Shown here: piece after piece, positions 10,099 through 17,798 of the stretch
How positions within the stretch are numbered: the first letter of the stretch is position 1
How the letters are laid out: each line of letters begins with the position of its first letter
Assembly (NCBI GenBank): GCA_021299635.1
Contig: JAJTFA010000004.1
Location: forward strand, 124,001 to 188,000
Direction of reading: 5' to 3'
Origin: Sphingobacteriales bacterium
Lineage (GTDB): Bacteria > Bacteroidota > Bacteroidia > UKL13-3
DNA length: 64,000 nucleotides
Notes under the pieces: generated by a model
What the model saw: the letters and a program-made list of their open reading frames with translations, nothing else
Databases searched by the model: none
What the model was told of the DNA's origin: nothing
Program-made: the position numbers and the translations under genes

Positions 10099-10370
10099 GG
10101 CGGGGATGCTCAAGCAAAGCCTGTCGCTGCGCGACTGACGGCTTTTTTTGCGCTCAGCCTTTCATCAACTTTGCAGCAGGATTTAAATAATCCAAATGGC
10201 GGGGATGCTCAAGCAAAGCCTGTCGCTGCGCGACTGACGGCTTTTTTGCACTCAGCCTTTCATCTACTTCGCAGCAGGATTTAAATAATCCAAATGGCGG
10301 GGATGCTCAAGCAAAGCCTGTCGCTGCGCGACTGACGGCTTTTTTTGCGCTCAGCCTTTCATCAACTTCG
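10099..10370. repeat. Three tandem 98-99 bp repeats, each with a terminator-like hairpin
   Basis: Copies begin at 10099, 10198 and 10296; the third is cut short at about 10370. Within each copy AAAGCC...GGCTTT and an inner GTCGC/GCGAC pair form a stem with a TGC loop followed by six or seven T on the plus strand (first copy 10116-10149). A second palindrome, GGATTTAAATAATCC, lies near the end of copies 1 and 2. Copies differ by only a few substitutions and one indel, so the array is recent or homogenised. There is no coding potential. It lies between sucB and tRNA-Pro. Confidence 0.85.
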
Positions 10371-10391
10371 TTGCTGATAGCTTCGCACAAA

Positions 10392-10421
10392 AAAGCCTGA
10401 ACATTTTCATGTTCAGGCTTT
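10392..10421 (-). terminator. Terminator downstream of the tRNA genes
   Basis: A perfect 13 bp stem (10392-10404 with 10409-10421) with a 4 nt loop; on the minus strand it runs into T residues, so it ends the tRNA-Ser/tRNA-Pro transcript. It could also act on the plus strand. Confidence 0.8.
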
Positions 10422-10426
10422 GCTTG

Positions 10427-10500
10427 TCGGGGTGGCAGGATTTGAACCTACGACCTCCACATCCCAAATGTGGCGCGATACCAGGCTACGCTACACCCCG
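10427..10500 (-). tRNA. tRNA-Pro (anticodon TGG)
   Basis: Read on the minus strand: 7 bp acceptor stem CGGGGTG/CACCCCG, anticodon arm CCACA-TTTGGGA-TGTGG giving anticodon TGG, and a T-arm with GGTTCAAAT. 74 nt with discriminator A; CCA is not encoded. Confidence 0.95.
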
Positions 10501-10539
10501 ATTGAAATTCTTTTCAGAATTTCATTTCAAAAAATAATG

Positions 10540-10629
10540 CGGAGAGAGAGGGATTCGAACCCTCGATACGAGTAAACCCCGTATGTCGGTTTAGCAAACC
10601 GGTGGTTTCAGCCACTCACCCATCTCTCC
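10540..10629 (-). tRNA. tRNA-Ser (anticodon GCT)
   Basis: Read on the minus strand: acceptor stem GGAGAGA/TCTCTCC, anticodon loop TTGCTAA giving GCT, a long variable arm (CATACGGG...CTCGTAT pairing) typical of serine tRNAs, T-loop GGTTCGAAT, discriminator G, no encoded CCA. It precedes tRNA-Pro by 39 bp and is probably co-transcribed with it. Confidence 0.95.
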
Positions 10630-10721
10630 TTTATTTTTCAAAGGACTGCAAAGCTAAAGGTTTCAATAATATATACAAGTAATTTAAGCCTCTTTTTTAC
10701 TTTTTTCTACAACGCTTGCTC

Positions 10722-10755
10722 TTGCCGTAAAATTTGTGCAAAATGTATAGGTTTG
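10722..10755 (+). promoter_or_regulatory. Possible promoter of the tandem-AAA+ gene
   Basis: TAGGTTTG (10748-10755) matches TAnnTTTG; the nearest TTG (10722-10724) is 23 bp upstream, at the long end of accepted spacing. It predicts a leader of about 95 nt. Confidence 0.35.
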
Positions 10756-10853
10756 AAAATATGAAGTTTACGCATTGCTAACAAACCTATGCTTAAATTA
10801 ATAAATCTTATCAGAAATTAGCAATGTAATCTCAATACTCAATTCAATAAACA

Positions 10854-13481
10854 ATGGCCAAAGAAAATCCAATCCACTATAAATTCAGAGACCTGAAAAT
10901 ATTCGGTTCTACTGAATGGCTGGCCAATAATGAAAAAAAATACAGGCTGGTTTATGATGAAGCTGAATGTACATTTATATACTGTGAACTTTCTTTTTTC
11001 AATAAACTGTTTGATGAAGAAGATTGGGAAGTGCGCCTTAACCTGAAATGTGTAAACAATATAGATGGTACTGAAATTTGCAACCTTGTAGCAGATCGCA
11101 CCATTCGTAAAGATGAAAATATAGTCTTTATCCGGGAAGGCTGGGGAGTAAAAACACCTGGTGCATACTGGAAACCGGGCAACTACAGATGGGAAGCATG
11201 GATTGACAATGTTTTCGCGGCTGAAAAGGTTTTTCATATTGAATCACAAGGCATCGTAACCGATACCGTAAACCCATATTTTAATCTGCAATCCATCAGA
11301 TTGTATGAAGGCCCTGATTCTAATGTTACCAAAAAAGAGAGAAAATATTTAAGTGCTTTTTATAGTAAGGATACACGCTATGTATGGGTTGAAGTAAATG
11401 CAGAAAATCTTACCAGAGATAAAGAATCGTGGGCATGCGAATTGTTTTTCAATTTTAGAACACATAGCGGACAGCTGAAAGGAACCATCGACAAAATATT
11501 TTTTGTTAATGGTGCAGATGCCTCCATTGAATGCTCCATCGGTTGGGGTGCAGACCAAAAAGGAACCTGGGGCAATGACCTCTACTCCGTTGATATTGTT
11601 TTCATGGATCAGATTATAGCAACATTGGCGTTTGAAGTTGGAGATGCATTTATTGATGAAAAAGAAACCATTAAGCCTCAATTACCTAGACCTAAAAATA
11701 AGATTGCAGACAAAACAATTAAACAAGCTGATGACGCAAATATTGAAAGTGTATTAAAAGAACTTGATGATTTAATTGGACTTGAATCCATTAAGAAAAA
11801 AGTTAAAGAATATACCACCTATCTTAACTTTATTAAACTAAGAAAAGAGAAAGGTTTTGAAGATACTGATAAAATAAATCTGCATGCTGTGTTTACCGGC
11901 AATCCCGGAACAGGCAAAACCACCGTTGCCAAAATGCTTGGTAAAATATATTTCGAACTGGGTTTGCTGAGCAAAGGTCATGTAATTGAAGCCGACCGCT
12001 CCGATCTTGTTGCCGAGTATATTGGCCAAACAGCCCCAAAAACAAAGGAAGCCATCAAAAAAGCGAAAGGTGGAATTTTGTTTATTGATGAAGCCTATGC
12101 GCTTGCCAGAAAAAATGACGACTCTAAAGATTTTGGCAAGGAAGCCATCGAGATATTACTAAAAGAAATGAGTGACGGTGATGGGGATCTTGCCATCATT
12201 GTTGCCGGCTACCCTGATGAAATGAATACTTTCATGGAATCTAATCCTGGTCTTAAGTCTCGCTTCAATATGCATTATGAATTTCCAGATTATACACCAC
12301 AGGAACTCATGATGATTGCGGAATATACGGCACTAAAAAGAGCAATTGTTTTCAGTACAGAAGCAAGAGAAACATTATACAAAAAACTGGTAGACTCTTA
12401 TCGTGAACGTGACTCTAACTTTGGTAATGCCCGTTATGTAAATTCATTGATTGATGAAAGTAAAATGAATATGGGCCTTCGGATTATGCAGGCAGGTAAA
12501 ACATCAGCAGAATTATCAAAAGAAGAACTTTCAACCATTACAGAGGCAGATATCCTTAAAATTTTTCAATCGAAAACCCAAAAAATAGCCGATATACCGG
12601 TTGATGAAGAATTGCTTCGCTCTTCGCTTAATGCGCTGCATGGCATGGTTGGTTTGGATAATATTAAAAATGAAATTGATGAACTGGTGAAACTGGTAAG
12701 TTTTTATAAAGAAATAGGTAAAGACATCAGGCAATCTTTTTCACTTCATGCCGTGTTTACCGGCAACCCGGGAACAGGCAAAACAACAGTGGCGCGCCTT
12801 CTTGCTCAGGTTTATAAAGCATTGGGAATTTTAGAACGAGGTAATCTGGTTGAATGTGATCGTCAGGGTTTGGTTGGTGGGTATGTTGGGCAAACCGCAC
12901 TTAAAACAACCGAAATGCTTAATAAGGCTATGGGTGGCGTTTTATTTATTGATGAAGCCTACGCACTATCTGAAGGTGGTGAAAATGATTACGGTAAAGA
13001 GGCTATTGAAACCATCCTAAAACGAATGGAAGATAACCGAGGAGATTTTGTGGTGATTGTTGCAGGCTATACCGATAATATGCGAAGATTCCTAGAATCA
13101 AATCCAGGCTTGCGCTCACGTTTCGACAGAGAGTTTCATTTCGAAGACTATACTTCACAGCAGTTATTTGAGATTGCTCTTCATATGCTGGATAATAATA
13201 GTATCACAGCTGATGAAAAGTCGAAAGCACATTTATTGAGCTATCTGGATTTTCTTCATAAAACCAGAAACAAATTTTTCGGCAATGCAAGAAATGTGCG
13301 TAAGGTAATTGAAGAAGCCATCAAAAATCAGCACTTACGTTTGGCAAAATTAGACCCATCTGAGAGGAATACAGAAATGATTCATCAACTTAAGTTTGAG
13401 GATGTAGAAGAGTTTAAACTTGATTATACAGCTGCACAAAGCGAACAAAGAAGTATAGGTTTCAAACAGAATAACAACTGA
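10854..13481 (+). CDS. Tandem AAA+ ATPase of the CbbX/SpoVK type with a novel N-terminal region
   Basis: 875 aa, no signal peptide. Residues 1 to about 285 form a beta-rich region that I do not recognise. Two CbbX/SpoVK-like AAA+ modules follow: Walker A GNPGTGKTT with Lys355 and Lys643, each with Walker B FIDEAYAL and a downstream NPGLxSRF arginine-finger segment. The CbbX/SpoVK/EccA branch includes Rubisco activase and type VII secretion ATPases; neither Rubisco nor an ESX system is seen here, so the target is unknown. The two modules are clearly homologous, so they arose by internal duplication. The gene for a small membrane protein begins 5 bp after the stop and is probably co-transcribed. 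Confidence 0.8.
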   Translation: MAKENPIHYKFRDLKIFGSTEWLANNEKKYRLVYDEAECTFIYCELSFFNKLFDEEDWEVRLNLKCVNNIDGTEICNLVADRTIRKDENIVFIREGWGVKTPGAYWKPGNYRWEAWIDNVFAAEKVFHIESQGIVTDTVNPYFNLQSIRLYEGPDSNVTKKERKYLSAFYSKDTRYVWVEVNAENLTRDKESWACELFFNFRTHSGQLKGTIDKIFFVNGADASIECSIGWGADQKGTWGNDLYSVDIVFMDQIIATLAFEVGDAFIDEKETIKPQLPRPKNKIADKTIKQADDANIESVLKELDDLIGLESIKKKVKEYTTYLNFIKLRKEKGFEDTDKINLHAVFTGNPGTGKTTVAKMLGKIYFELGLLSKGHVIEADRSDLVAEYIGQTAPKTKEAIKKAKGGILFIDEAYALARKNDDSKDFGKEAIEILLKEMSDGDGDLAIIVAGYPDEMNTFMESNPGLKSRFNMHYEFPDYTPQELMMIAEYTALKRAIVFSTEARETLYKKLVDSYRERDSNFGNARYVNSLIDESKMNMGLRIMQAGKTSAELSKEELSTITEADILKIFQSKTQKIADIPVDEELLRSSLNALHGMVGLDNIKNEIDELVKLVSFYKEIGKDIRQSFSLHAVFTGNPGTGKTTVARLLAQVYKALGILERGNLVECDRQGLVGGYVGQTALKTTEMLNKAMGGVLFIDEAYALSEGGENDYGKEAIETILKRMEDNRGDFVVIVAGYTDNMRRFLESNPGLRSRFDREFHFEDYTSQQLFEIALHMLDNNSITADEKSKAHLLSYLDFLHKTRNKFFGNARNVRKVIEEAIKNQHLRLAKLDPSERNTEMIHQLKFEDVEEFKLDYTAAQSEQRSIGFKQNNN

Positions 13482-13486
13482 TCACT

Positions 13487-13843
13487 ATGTTTACTTACCG
13501 CAAGTTTGTGAACCTGCTTATTTTTATCGTTTCCATCTTAGCTGTAAATCTGGTTACTGATCGAATTACCATCTATCTTTCCGGCTATAAATACAGTATG
13601 CATCCTGCAAAAGCCACACTGCTTGGTATGGCTATTATGGTATTTATTCTGTATCCTGCATTTAACTGGATTGATGATTTCTGCGAAACACTGACTAAAA
13701 AGTATTTTAACGCAGGTAAAAATGCTGTTGGTAAAATCACAGGCGTACTGCTGGCATTCGTTGTTTTAATATTTATCCTGTTTCTATTTTACCTTGATCT
13801 TTGGTATCACAAAAGTTTACTGGATTTAATTATTCCAAAGTGA
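13487..13843 (+). CDS. Small three-helix membrane protein of unknown function
   Basis: 118 aa. Three hydrophobic stretches (about 7-24, 43-60 and 84-107) are separated by short polar, partly basic loops; the C-terminus is short and polar. No recognisable family motif. Its ATG is 5 bp after the stop of the tandem-AAA+ gene, so the two are probably translated from one message and may act together at the inner membrane, which is inference from spacing only. Confidence 0.6.
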   Translation: MFTYRKFVNLLIFIVSILAVNLVTDRITIYLSGYKYSMHPAKATLLGMAIMVFILYPAFNWIDDFCETLTKKYFNAGKNAVGKITGVLLAFVVLIFILFLFYLDLWYHKSLLDLIIPK

Positions 13844-13913
13844 ATAATTGCAAGAGCTTAAATAGTCATTGACTAAACATACCAAAGCAGCGTTCATAAA
13901 TGTAAAAATCGTA

Positions 13914-15281
13914 TTACTGTCTCCAAATGGTTTTGATATAGGTAAATTCTTTCATGCCTAACTCACCTAACTCTCTTCCGTAACCTGATTTTTTGATTCC
14001 GCCAAACGGAAAACGTACATCTGACCTAACCAATCCGTTTACAAAAACCTGTCCTGCCTGCAAGGAGTTTGCAACATGCATTGCCTTCAAATCATTGGTG
14101 GTCCAAACAGAAGCACCCAGCCCAAATTGCGTTTCATTCGCAATGCGTAACATTTCGTCCTCATTATTGCATGCATAATAGGCAATTACCGGCCCAAATA
14201 ATTCTTCGTCAAATGCAGGCATACCTTCCTTAATATCAGTTAAAATAGTTGGTGGATAAAAGAATCCCTGCTGCGGTAAATCCTTTTCTTGCCATGCTAT
14301 GTGTGCACCTTTTATAACAGATTCATTTACCTGCACGGCAAGCTTATCACGTAAATCTTTTCTTGCCAATGGACCAATAGCTGTTTGCTCATCAATCGGA
14401 TTACCAATAGGAAGCTGTTTGATAGCTGCAATTAACATATTCAAAAATACATCAGCAACCTCATGGTGAACAATAAATCGTTTGGCCCCAATACAACTTT
14501 GACCATTGTTTTGAAAACGCGAAGTAATAGCCACCTTAACGGCCTCTTCTAAATTAGCATCCGGAAAAACAAGAAAAGGATCACTGCCACCTAACTCAAG
14601 CACTGATTTTTTAATTTGAGCAGCAGCAGCAGAGGCTACAGCAGCGCCTGCTTTTTCACTACCCGTGAGCGTGCAAGCCTTTATTCGTTTATCTGAAATA
14701 AGCTGAGCCACCTGATTTTCTTCCGCAAAAATAGTTTGCAGTACACCTGTGGGGAAGCCAGCTTGGGTAAACAATGCCTGTAAAGCTAGCGCACATTGAG
14801 GAACATTAGGCGCAGGTTTAATTAATATGGTATTTCCAGCCATTACTACAGGTACAGCACTTCTGATGATTTGCCAGTAAGGAAAATTCCAGGGAAATAC
14901 ACCTAATATTATTCCATATGGCTCATATTGCTGGACAACCTCTCTTCCATCCGGCAGGTTGGTATGTAAGGGCTTTAGAAATTGAGCAGCATTATCGGCA
15001 TAAAATGAAAATGCAGTTAAACACTTCTGAATCTCATGCCTTGCTTCTTTGATGGGCTTTCCCATTTCTTCAGCAGCAAGCCTGGAGAGTTTTTCAGATT
15101 CTTGCTGCATGAGTGCAGAAAGATTCATCATTAATTTACCTCTGTTTTGAAAAGATTGCTGCTTCCATAAATGAAAAGCTTGCTCTGCTTGCGCAACAAC
15201 TTGTTGCAAATCTGCATCACTGATTAGAGGAAAAGCGGATAGCTGTTTAGCAGTGTATGGATTAATTGCAGTAAATTTCAT
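13914..15281 (-). CDS. NAD(P)-dependent aldehyde dehydrogenase, succinate-semialdehyde dehydrogenase type
   Basis: 455 aa. ALDH superfamily signature residues are in place: Asn132 (FPWNFP), Glu229 (LELGG) and catalytic Cys263 (NNGQSCIG). The short N-terminus (starting at AINPYT) and total length fit the Sad/YneI subgroup of succinate-semialdehyde dehydrogenases rather than the longer GabD enzymes. It begins 49 bp after rocD on the same strand, so a role in oxidising an aldehyde from ornithine/proline or GABA-like catabolism is plausible; the glutamate-semialdehyde produced by RocD is normally handled by another ALDH family, so the substrate remains open. Confidence 0.8.
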   Translation of the reverse strand: MKFTAINPYTAKQLSAFPLISDADLQQVVAQAEQAFHLWKQQSFQNRGKLMMNLSALMQQESEKLSRLAAEEMGKPIKEARHEIQKCLTAFSFYADNAAQFLKPLHTNLPDGREVVQQYEPYGIILGVFPWNFPYWQIIRSAVPVVMAGNTILIKPAPNVPQCALALQALFTQAGFPTGVLQTIFAEENQVAQLISDKRIKACTLTGSEKAGAAVASAAAAQIKKSVLELGGSDPFLVFPDANLEEAVKVAITSRFQNNGQSCIGAKRFIVHHEVADVFLNMLIAAIKQLPIGNPIDEQTAIGPLARKDLRDKLAVQVNESVIKGAHIAWQEKDLPQQGFFYPPTILTDIKEGMPAFDEELFGPVIAYYACNNEDEMLRIANETQFGLGASVWTTNDLKAMHVANSLQAGQVFVNGLVRSDVRFPFGGIKKSGYGRELGELGMKEFTYIKTIWRQ

Positions 15282-15330
15282 TGGTGATTTAACAGTTGAT
15301 AATTTTACTCAACAATCTTTAATATAACAC

Positions 15331-16566
15331 TCAGGCAATTGATAAAATCGTTTCACTGATGATATTACAAGCTTCATGCATTTGCTTTTCATTTATCACC
15401 AGAGGCGGAGCAAATCGAATAATATCACGATGTGTTTGCTTAGCAAGTAATCCGTTTTCTTTAAGTGCCATACAAACATCATAAGCTGTTTTATTTTCGC
15501 CAAATGGCTTTATGACTATGGCGTTGAGCAGCCCCTTACCCCTAACATTTGTAATTAAATCTGATTTGATGGCCTGCATTCTCTCTCTGAATATCTCGCC
15601 CATGCGTTTAGCATTAGCTGCCAGTTGTTCATCCTGCAACACCTTGAGCGCTGCCATTGCAACTGCACAGGCCAGCGGATTACCACCGTAGGTTGAACCA
15701 TGCTCACCTGGTTTAATGGTGAGCATCACTTCATCATTTGCCAAAACTACAGAAACCGGCATCACCCCTCCTGACAATGCTTTACCCAAAACCAATAAGT
15801 CCGGTTTAACTGCCTCATGGTCGCAGGCAAGCATCTTTCCTGTGCGGCATAACCCTGTTTGAACCTCATCTGCAATCATTAATACCTGATAACGGCTACA
15901 AAGCGCTCTTACTCCTCTCAAATATCCTTCATCAGGAACAACCACTCCTGCTTCGCCCTGTATGGGCTCAAACATAAATGCTGCAATATTTGAATCTTGC
16001 TTAAAAACTTCTTCTAACGCTGTTAGATCATTATACGGCACCAACTTAAAACCCGGCATAAATGGCCCAAAACCTTCATAACTGCTGGGATCAGTAGATG
16101 AAGAAATTGCTGCCATTGTTCTTCCCCAAAAATTACCTTCAACAAACACCACTACAGCTTTATCCTTTTCCACCCCTTTCACTTTATAGGCCCATCTTCT
16201 TGCAAGTTTTATTGCAGTTTCTCCACCTTCAACACCGGTATTCATTGGTAAAACTTTGTCGTACCCGAAAAGTTTGGTGATGTATTTTTCAAATTCACCG
16301 AGCAAATTATGGTGAAAAGCCCTGCTTGTTAAAGTTAGCTTAACGGCCTGTTGCTGCAAAGCCTCAATTATTTCCGGATGACAATGGCCTTGATTTACCG
16401 CACTGTAAGCTGAAAGAAAATCATAATATCGTTTACCTTCTACATCCCAAAGAAAAACTCCTTTTCCCTTTTCTAAAACCACAGGCAGCGGATGGTAGTT
16501 GTGCGCACCATATTGTTCTTCCAGCTCAATGAAATATTCAGTATTTGATTTTACAGGTATTGTCAT
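15331..16566 (-). CDS. rocD: Ornithine--oxo-acid transaminase
   Basis: 411 aa, class III PLP aminotransferase that converts ornithine and 2-oxoglutarate to glutamate-5-semialdehyde and glutamate. The N-terminal [15 protein letters not shown] is characteristic of ornithine aminotransferases. PLP-binding elements are visible: Asp233 (ADEVQTG) and Schiff-base Lys262 (GKALSGG), plus the phosphate-binding NTGVEGGE. It is the first gene of a probable two-gene unit with the aldehyde dehydrogenase downstream. A promoter abuts the ATG so closely that the message may be leaderless. Confidence 0.93.
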   Translation of the reverse strand: MTIPVKSNTEYFIELEEQYGAHNYHPLPVVLEKGKGVFLWDVEGKRYYDFLSAYSAVNQGHCHPEIIEALQQQAVKLTLTSRAFHHNLLGEFEKYITKLFGYDKVLPMNTGVEGGETAIKLARRWAYKVKGVEKDKAVVVFVEGNFWGRTMAAISSSTDPSSYEGFGPFMPGFKLVPYNDLTALEEVFKQDSNIAAFMFEPIQGEAGVVVPDEGYLRGVRALCSRYQVLMIADEVQTGLCRTGKMLACDHEAVKPDLLVLGKALSGGVMPVSVVLANDEVMLTIKPGEHGSTYGGNPLACAVAMAALKVLQDEQLAANAKRMGEIFRERMQAIKSDLITNVRGKGLLNAIVIKPFGENKTAYDVCMALKENGLLAKQTHRDIIRFAPPLVINEKQMHEACNIISETILSIA

Positions 16567-16570
16567 GATG

Positions 16571-16602
16571 CAAAGGTAAACTTTACATCATAGTTTTGAC
16601 AA
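16571..16602 (-). promoter_or_regulatory. Promoter of rocD, predicted leaderless
   Basis: On the minus strand TTG (16600-16602), 21 bp, TACCTTTG (16571-16578). The box ends 4 nt before the rocD ATG, so transcription should start at or next to the A of the start codon. Confidence 0.55.
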
Positions 16603-16694
16603 TAATTGCACGCATTAAATCAAACAGGTTGTAACCCAATAAAAGGCTATGGTTTGGCTCTGCTGGTTTCTAGTTAATTAATATTGCATCTTCC

Positions 16695-16724
16695 TTGTTT
16701 TTGCCAGAATGATAGATATGTTTG
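16695..16724 (+). promoter_or_regulatory. Promoter of the pterin dehydratase gene, predicted leaderless
   Basis: TTG (16695-16697), 19 bp, TATGTTTG (16717-16724); the box ends 4 nt before the ATG at 16729, the same arrangement as at rocD on the other strand. Confidence 0.55.
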
Positions 16725-16728
16725 GATA

Positions 16729-16980
16729 ATGAAAAACTGGATAGAAATAGACAACAAGCTAAGCAGAACATTTGAGTTTGATGACTTTACGCAAGCCTTA
16801 AGCTGGATGGCAGAAGCAGGCTTAATTATTGAGCGGCACAATCACCACCCTGAATGGAGCAATGTTTACAATAAAGTTTTGGTAAACCTTTGTACACACG
16901 ATGCTGGCAATACCGTAACTGATAAGGATAGGAAACTTGCCATTGAGCTGGAAAATTTATACCAAAAAAAACGCACCTGA
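16729..16980 (+). CDS. Pterin-4a-carbinolamine dehydratase (4a-hydroxytetrahydrobiopterin dehydratase)
   Basis: 83 aa from the ATG at 16729; an upstream in-frame TTG at 16684 would place the promoter inside the gene. The active-site motif ERHNHHPEWSNVYNKV holds the conserved adjacent histidines, Pro and Trp of the PCD/DCoH family, and the length is close to the family norm. The enzyme dehydrates 4a-hydroxy-tetrahydropterin so that quinonoid dihydropterin can be recycled after aromatic amino acid hydroxylation; no hydroxylase gene is next to it. Its stop codon lies within the terminator stem shared with the convergent gene. Confidence 0.88.
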   Translation: MKNWIEIDNKLSRTFEFDDFTQALSWMAEAGLIIERHNHHPEWSNVYNKVLVNLCTHDAGNTVTDKDRKLAIELENLYQKKRT

Positions 16981-16997
16981 TATTAAGCAGGTGCGTT
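16963..16997 (-). terminator. Terminator between convergent genes
   Basis: A perfect 10 bp stem (16970-16979 with 16988-16997) with an 8 nt loop; eight T follow on the minus strand, so it chiefly ends the gene at 17018-17704. It overlaps the stop codon of the pterin dehydratase gene. Confidence 0.8.
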
Positions 16998-17017
16998 AAA
17001 TATTCTTATGTTTAAAA

Positions 17018-17704
17018 TTAATCTACTTTACTGAATTGTTTAGATAGGATAGTATTACCATCCGTTATCCTGATGAAATAAATACCTTTTTTCAAATCAG
17101 CTACATTCATCACAACATTTGAGCCTTCATTTGTAATTGATTTTACCTTCATCCCAAGCACATTATAAATCTCTACACGTGATTCATTAGTAGAAGGGAA
17201 TTTAATGTGAAGGTTCTCCTTCACAGGATTAGGATAAAAAGTGAACTCAGAACCTGATTTCTTAACTTCTTTATATGCAGTTGTCCATGAGTTTGCAGTA
17301 ACAAATAAAGTATCAGTGTATGCCGGATTTTGTTTGCTCTTAAAAATAACCTTCATATTTCCTGTTCCTGCAAAACCTGAAAACGTTAAACCCAATTCAA
17401 TTTCGGCACCTAAACTATTATTCAGTTGAAACTCTCTTGAATCTCCTAACCCTATCCCATTTTTACAGTCGATAGGGTCACAGAAAGTAACAGCCCACTG
17501 ATTTGGAAGGTTTTTTTCAGCTACTACCCAAACCACTGTATCATCACCTGGGTCGGCACTGTTGTTTCTTATAATGGTTTTGAGCTTTATTTCATCACTG
17601 CTATTGGCTCCGTTATAGTATAAAGTCTTTTTAGAAAGAGAAACCTGAGCAAACAGTGAATTAAAAACAAAAAAAACGGAAAGGATGAGTAAAACTTTTT
17701 TCAT
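17018..17704 (-). CDS. Secreted protein with T9SS C-terminal sorting domain, function unknown
   Basis: 228 aa from the ATG at 17704, which opens a Sec signal peptide (MKKVLLILSVFFVF, cleavage near LFAQ); the frame extends further upstream without another good start. The middle (about 20-145) is a beta-sandwich-like region with a Cys pair (FCDPIDCKNG). The end is a type A sorting domain: FYPNPVKEN, then IYNVLGMKV and KKGIYFIRI with a basic tail. It is expected to be secreted by the T9SS. It is divergent from the Omp28/T9SS gene at 17799, with which it shares overlapping promoter sequence. Confidence 0.8.
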   Translation of the reverse strand: MKKVLLILSVFFVFNSLFAQVSLSKKTLYYNGANSSDEIKLKTIIRNNSADPGDDTVVWVVAEKNLPNQWAVTFCDPIDCKNGIGLGDSREFQLNNSLGAEIELGLTFSGFAGTGNMKVIFKSKQNPAYTDTLFVTANSWTTAYKEVKKSGSEFTFYPNPVKENLHIKFPSTNESRVEIYNVLGMKVKSITNEGSNVVMNVADLKKGIYFIRITDGNTILSKQFSKVD

Positions 17705-17727
17705 TGGTAGAAGATAATTTAACGCTT

Positions 17728-17758
17728 CGAAATTAGCCGATTCTGTTGGATTTAACAA
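17728..17758 (-). promoter_or_regulatory. Promoter of the gene at 17018-17704
   Basis: On the minus strand TTG (17756-17758), 20 bp, TAATTTCG (17728-17735), one base off TAnnTTTG. It overlaps the divergent promoter on the plus strand. Confidence 0.4.
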
Positions 17759-17775
17759 AACAAATTATATCTTCG
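17746..17775 (+). promoter_or_regulatory. Promoter of the gene at 17799-19931
   Basis: TTG (17746-17748), 19 bp, TATCTTCG (17768-17775), one base off TAnnTTTG. It overlaps the minus-strand promoter by 13 bp, so the two may compete. Confidence 0.45.
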
Positions 17776-17798
17776 ATCTGTAAAACTCTAATCCTATT

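Noticed and set aside
10099..10370. CRISPR array or rRNA/riboswitch region
   Set aside because: Repeats of about 98 bp follow without unique spacers, and no conserved riboswitch or rRNA core is recognisable.
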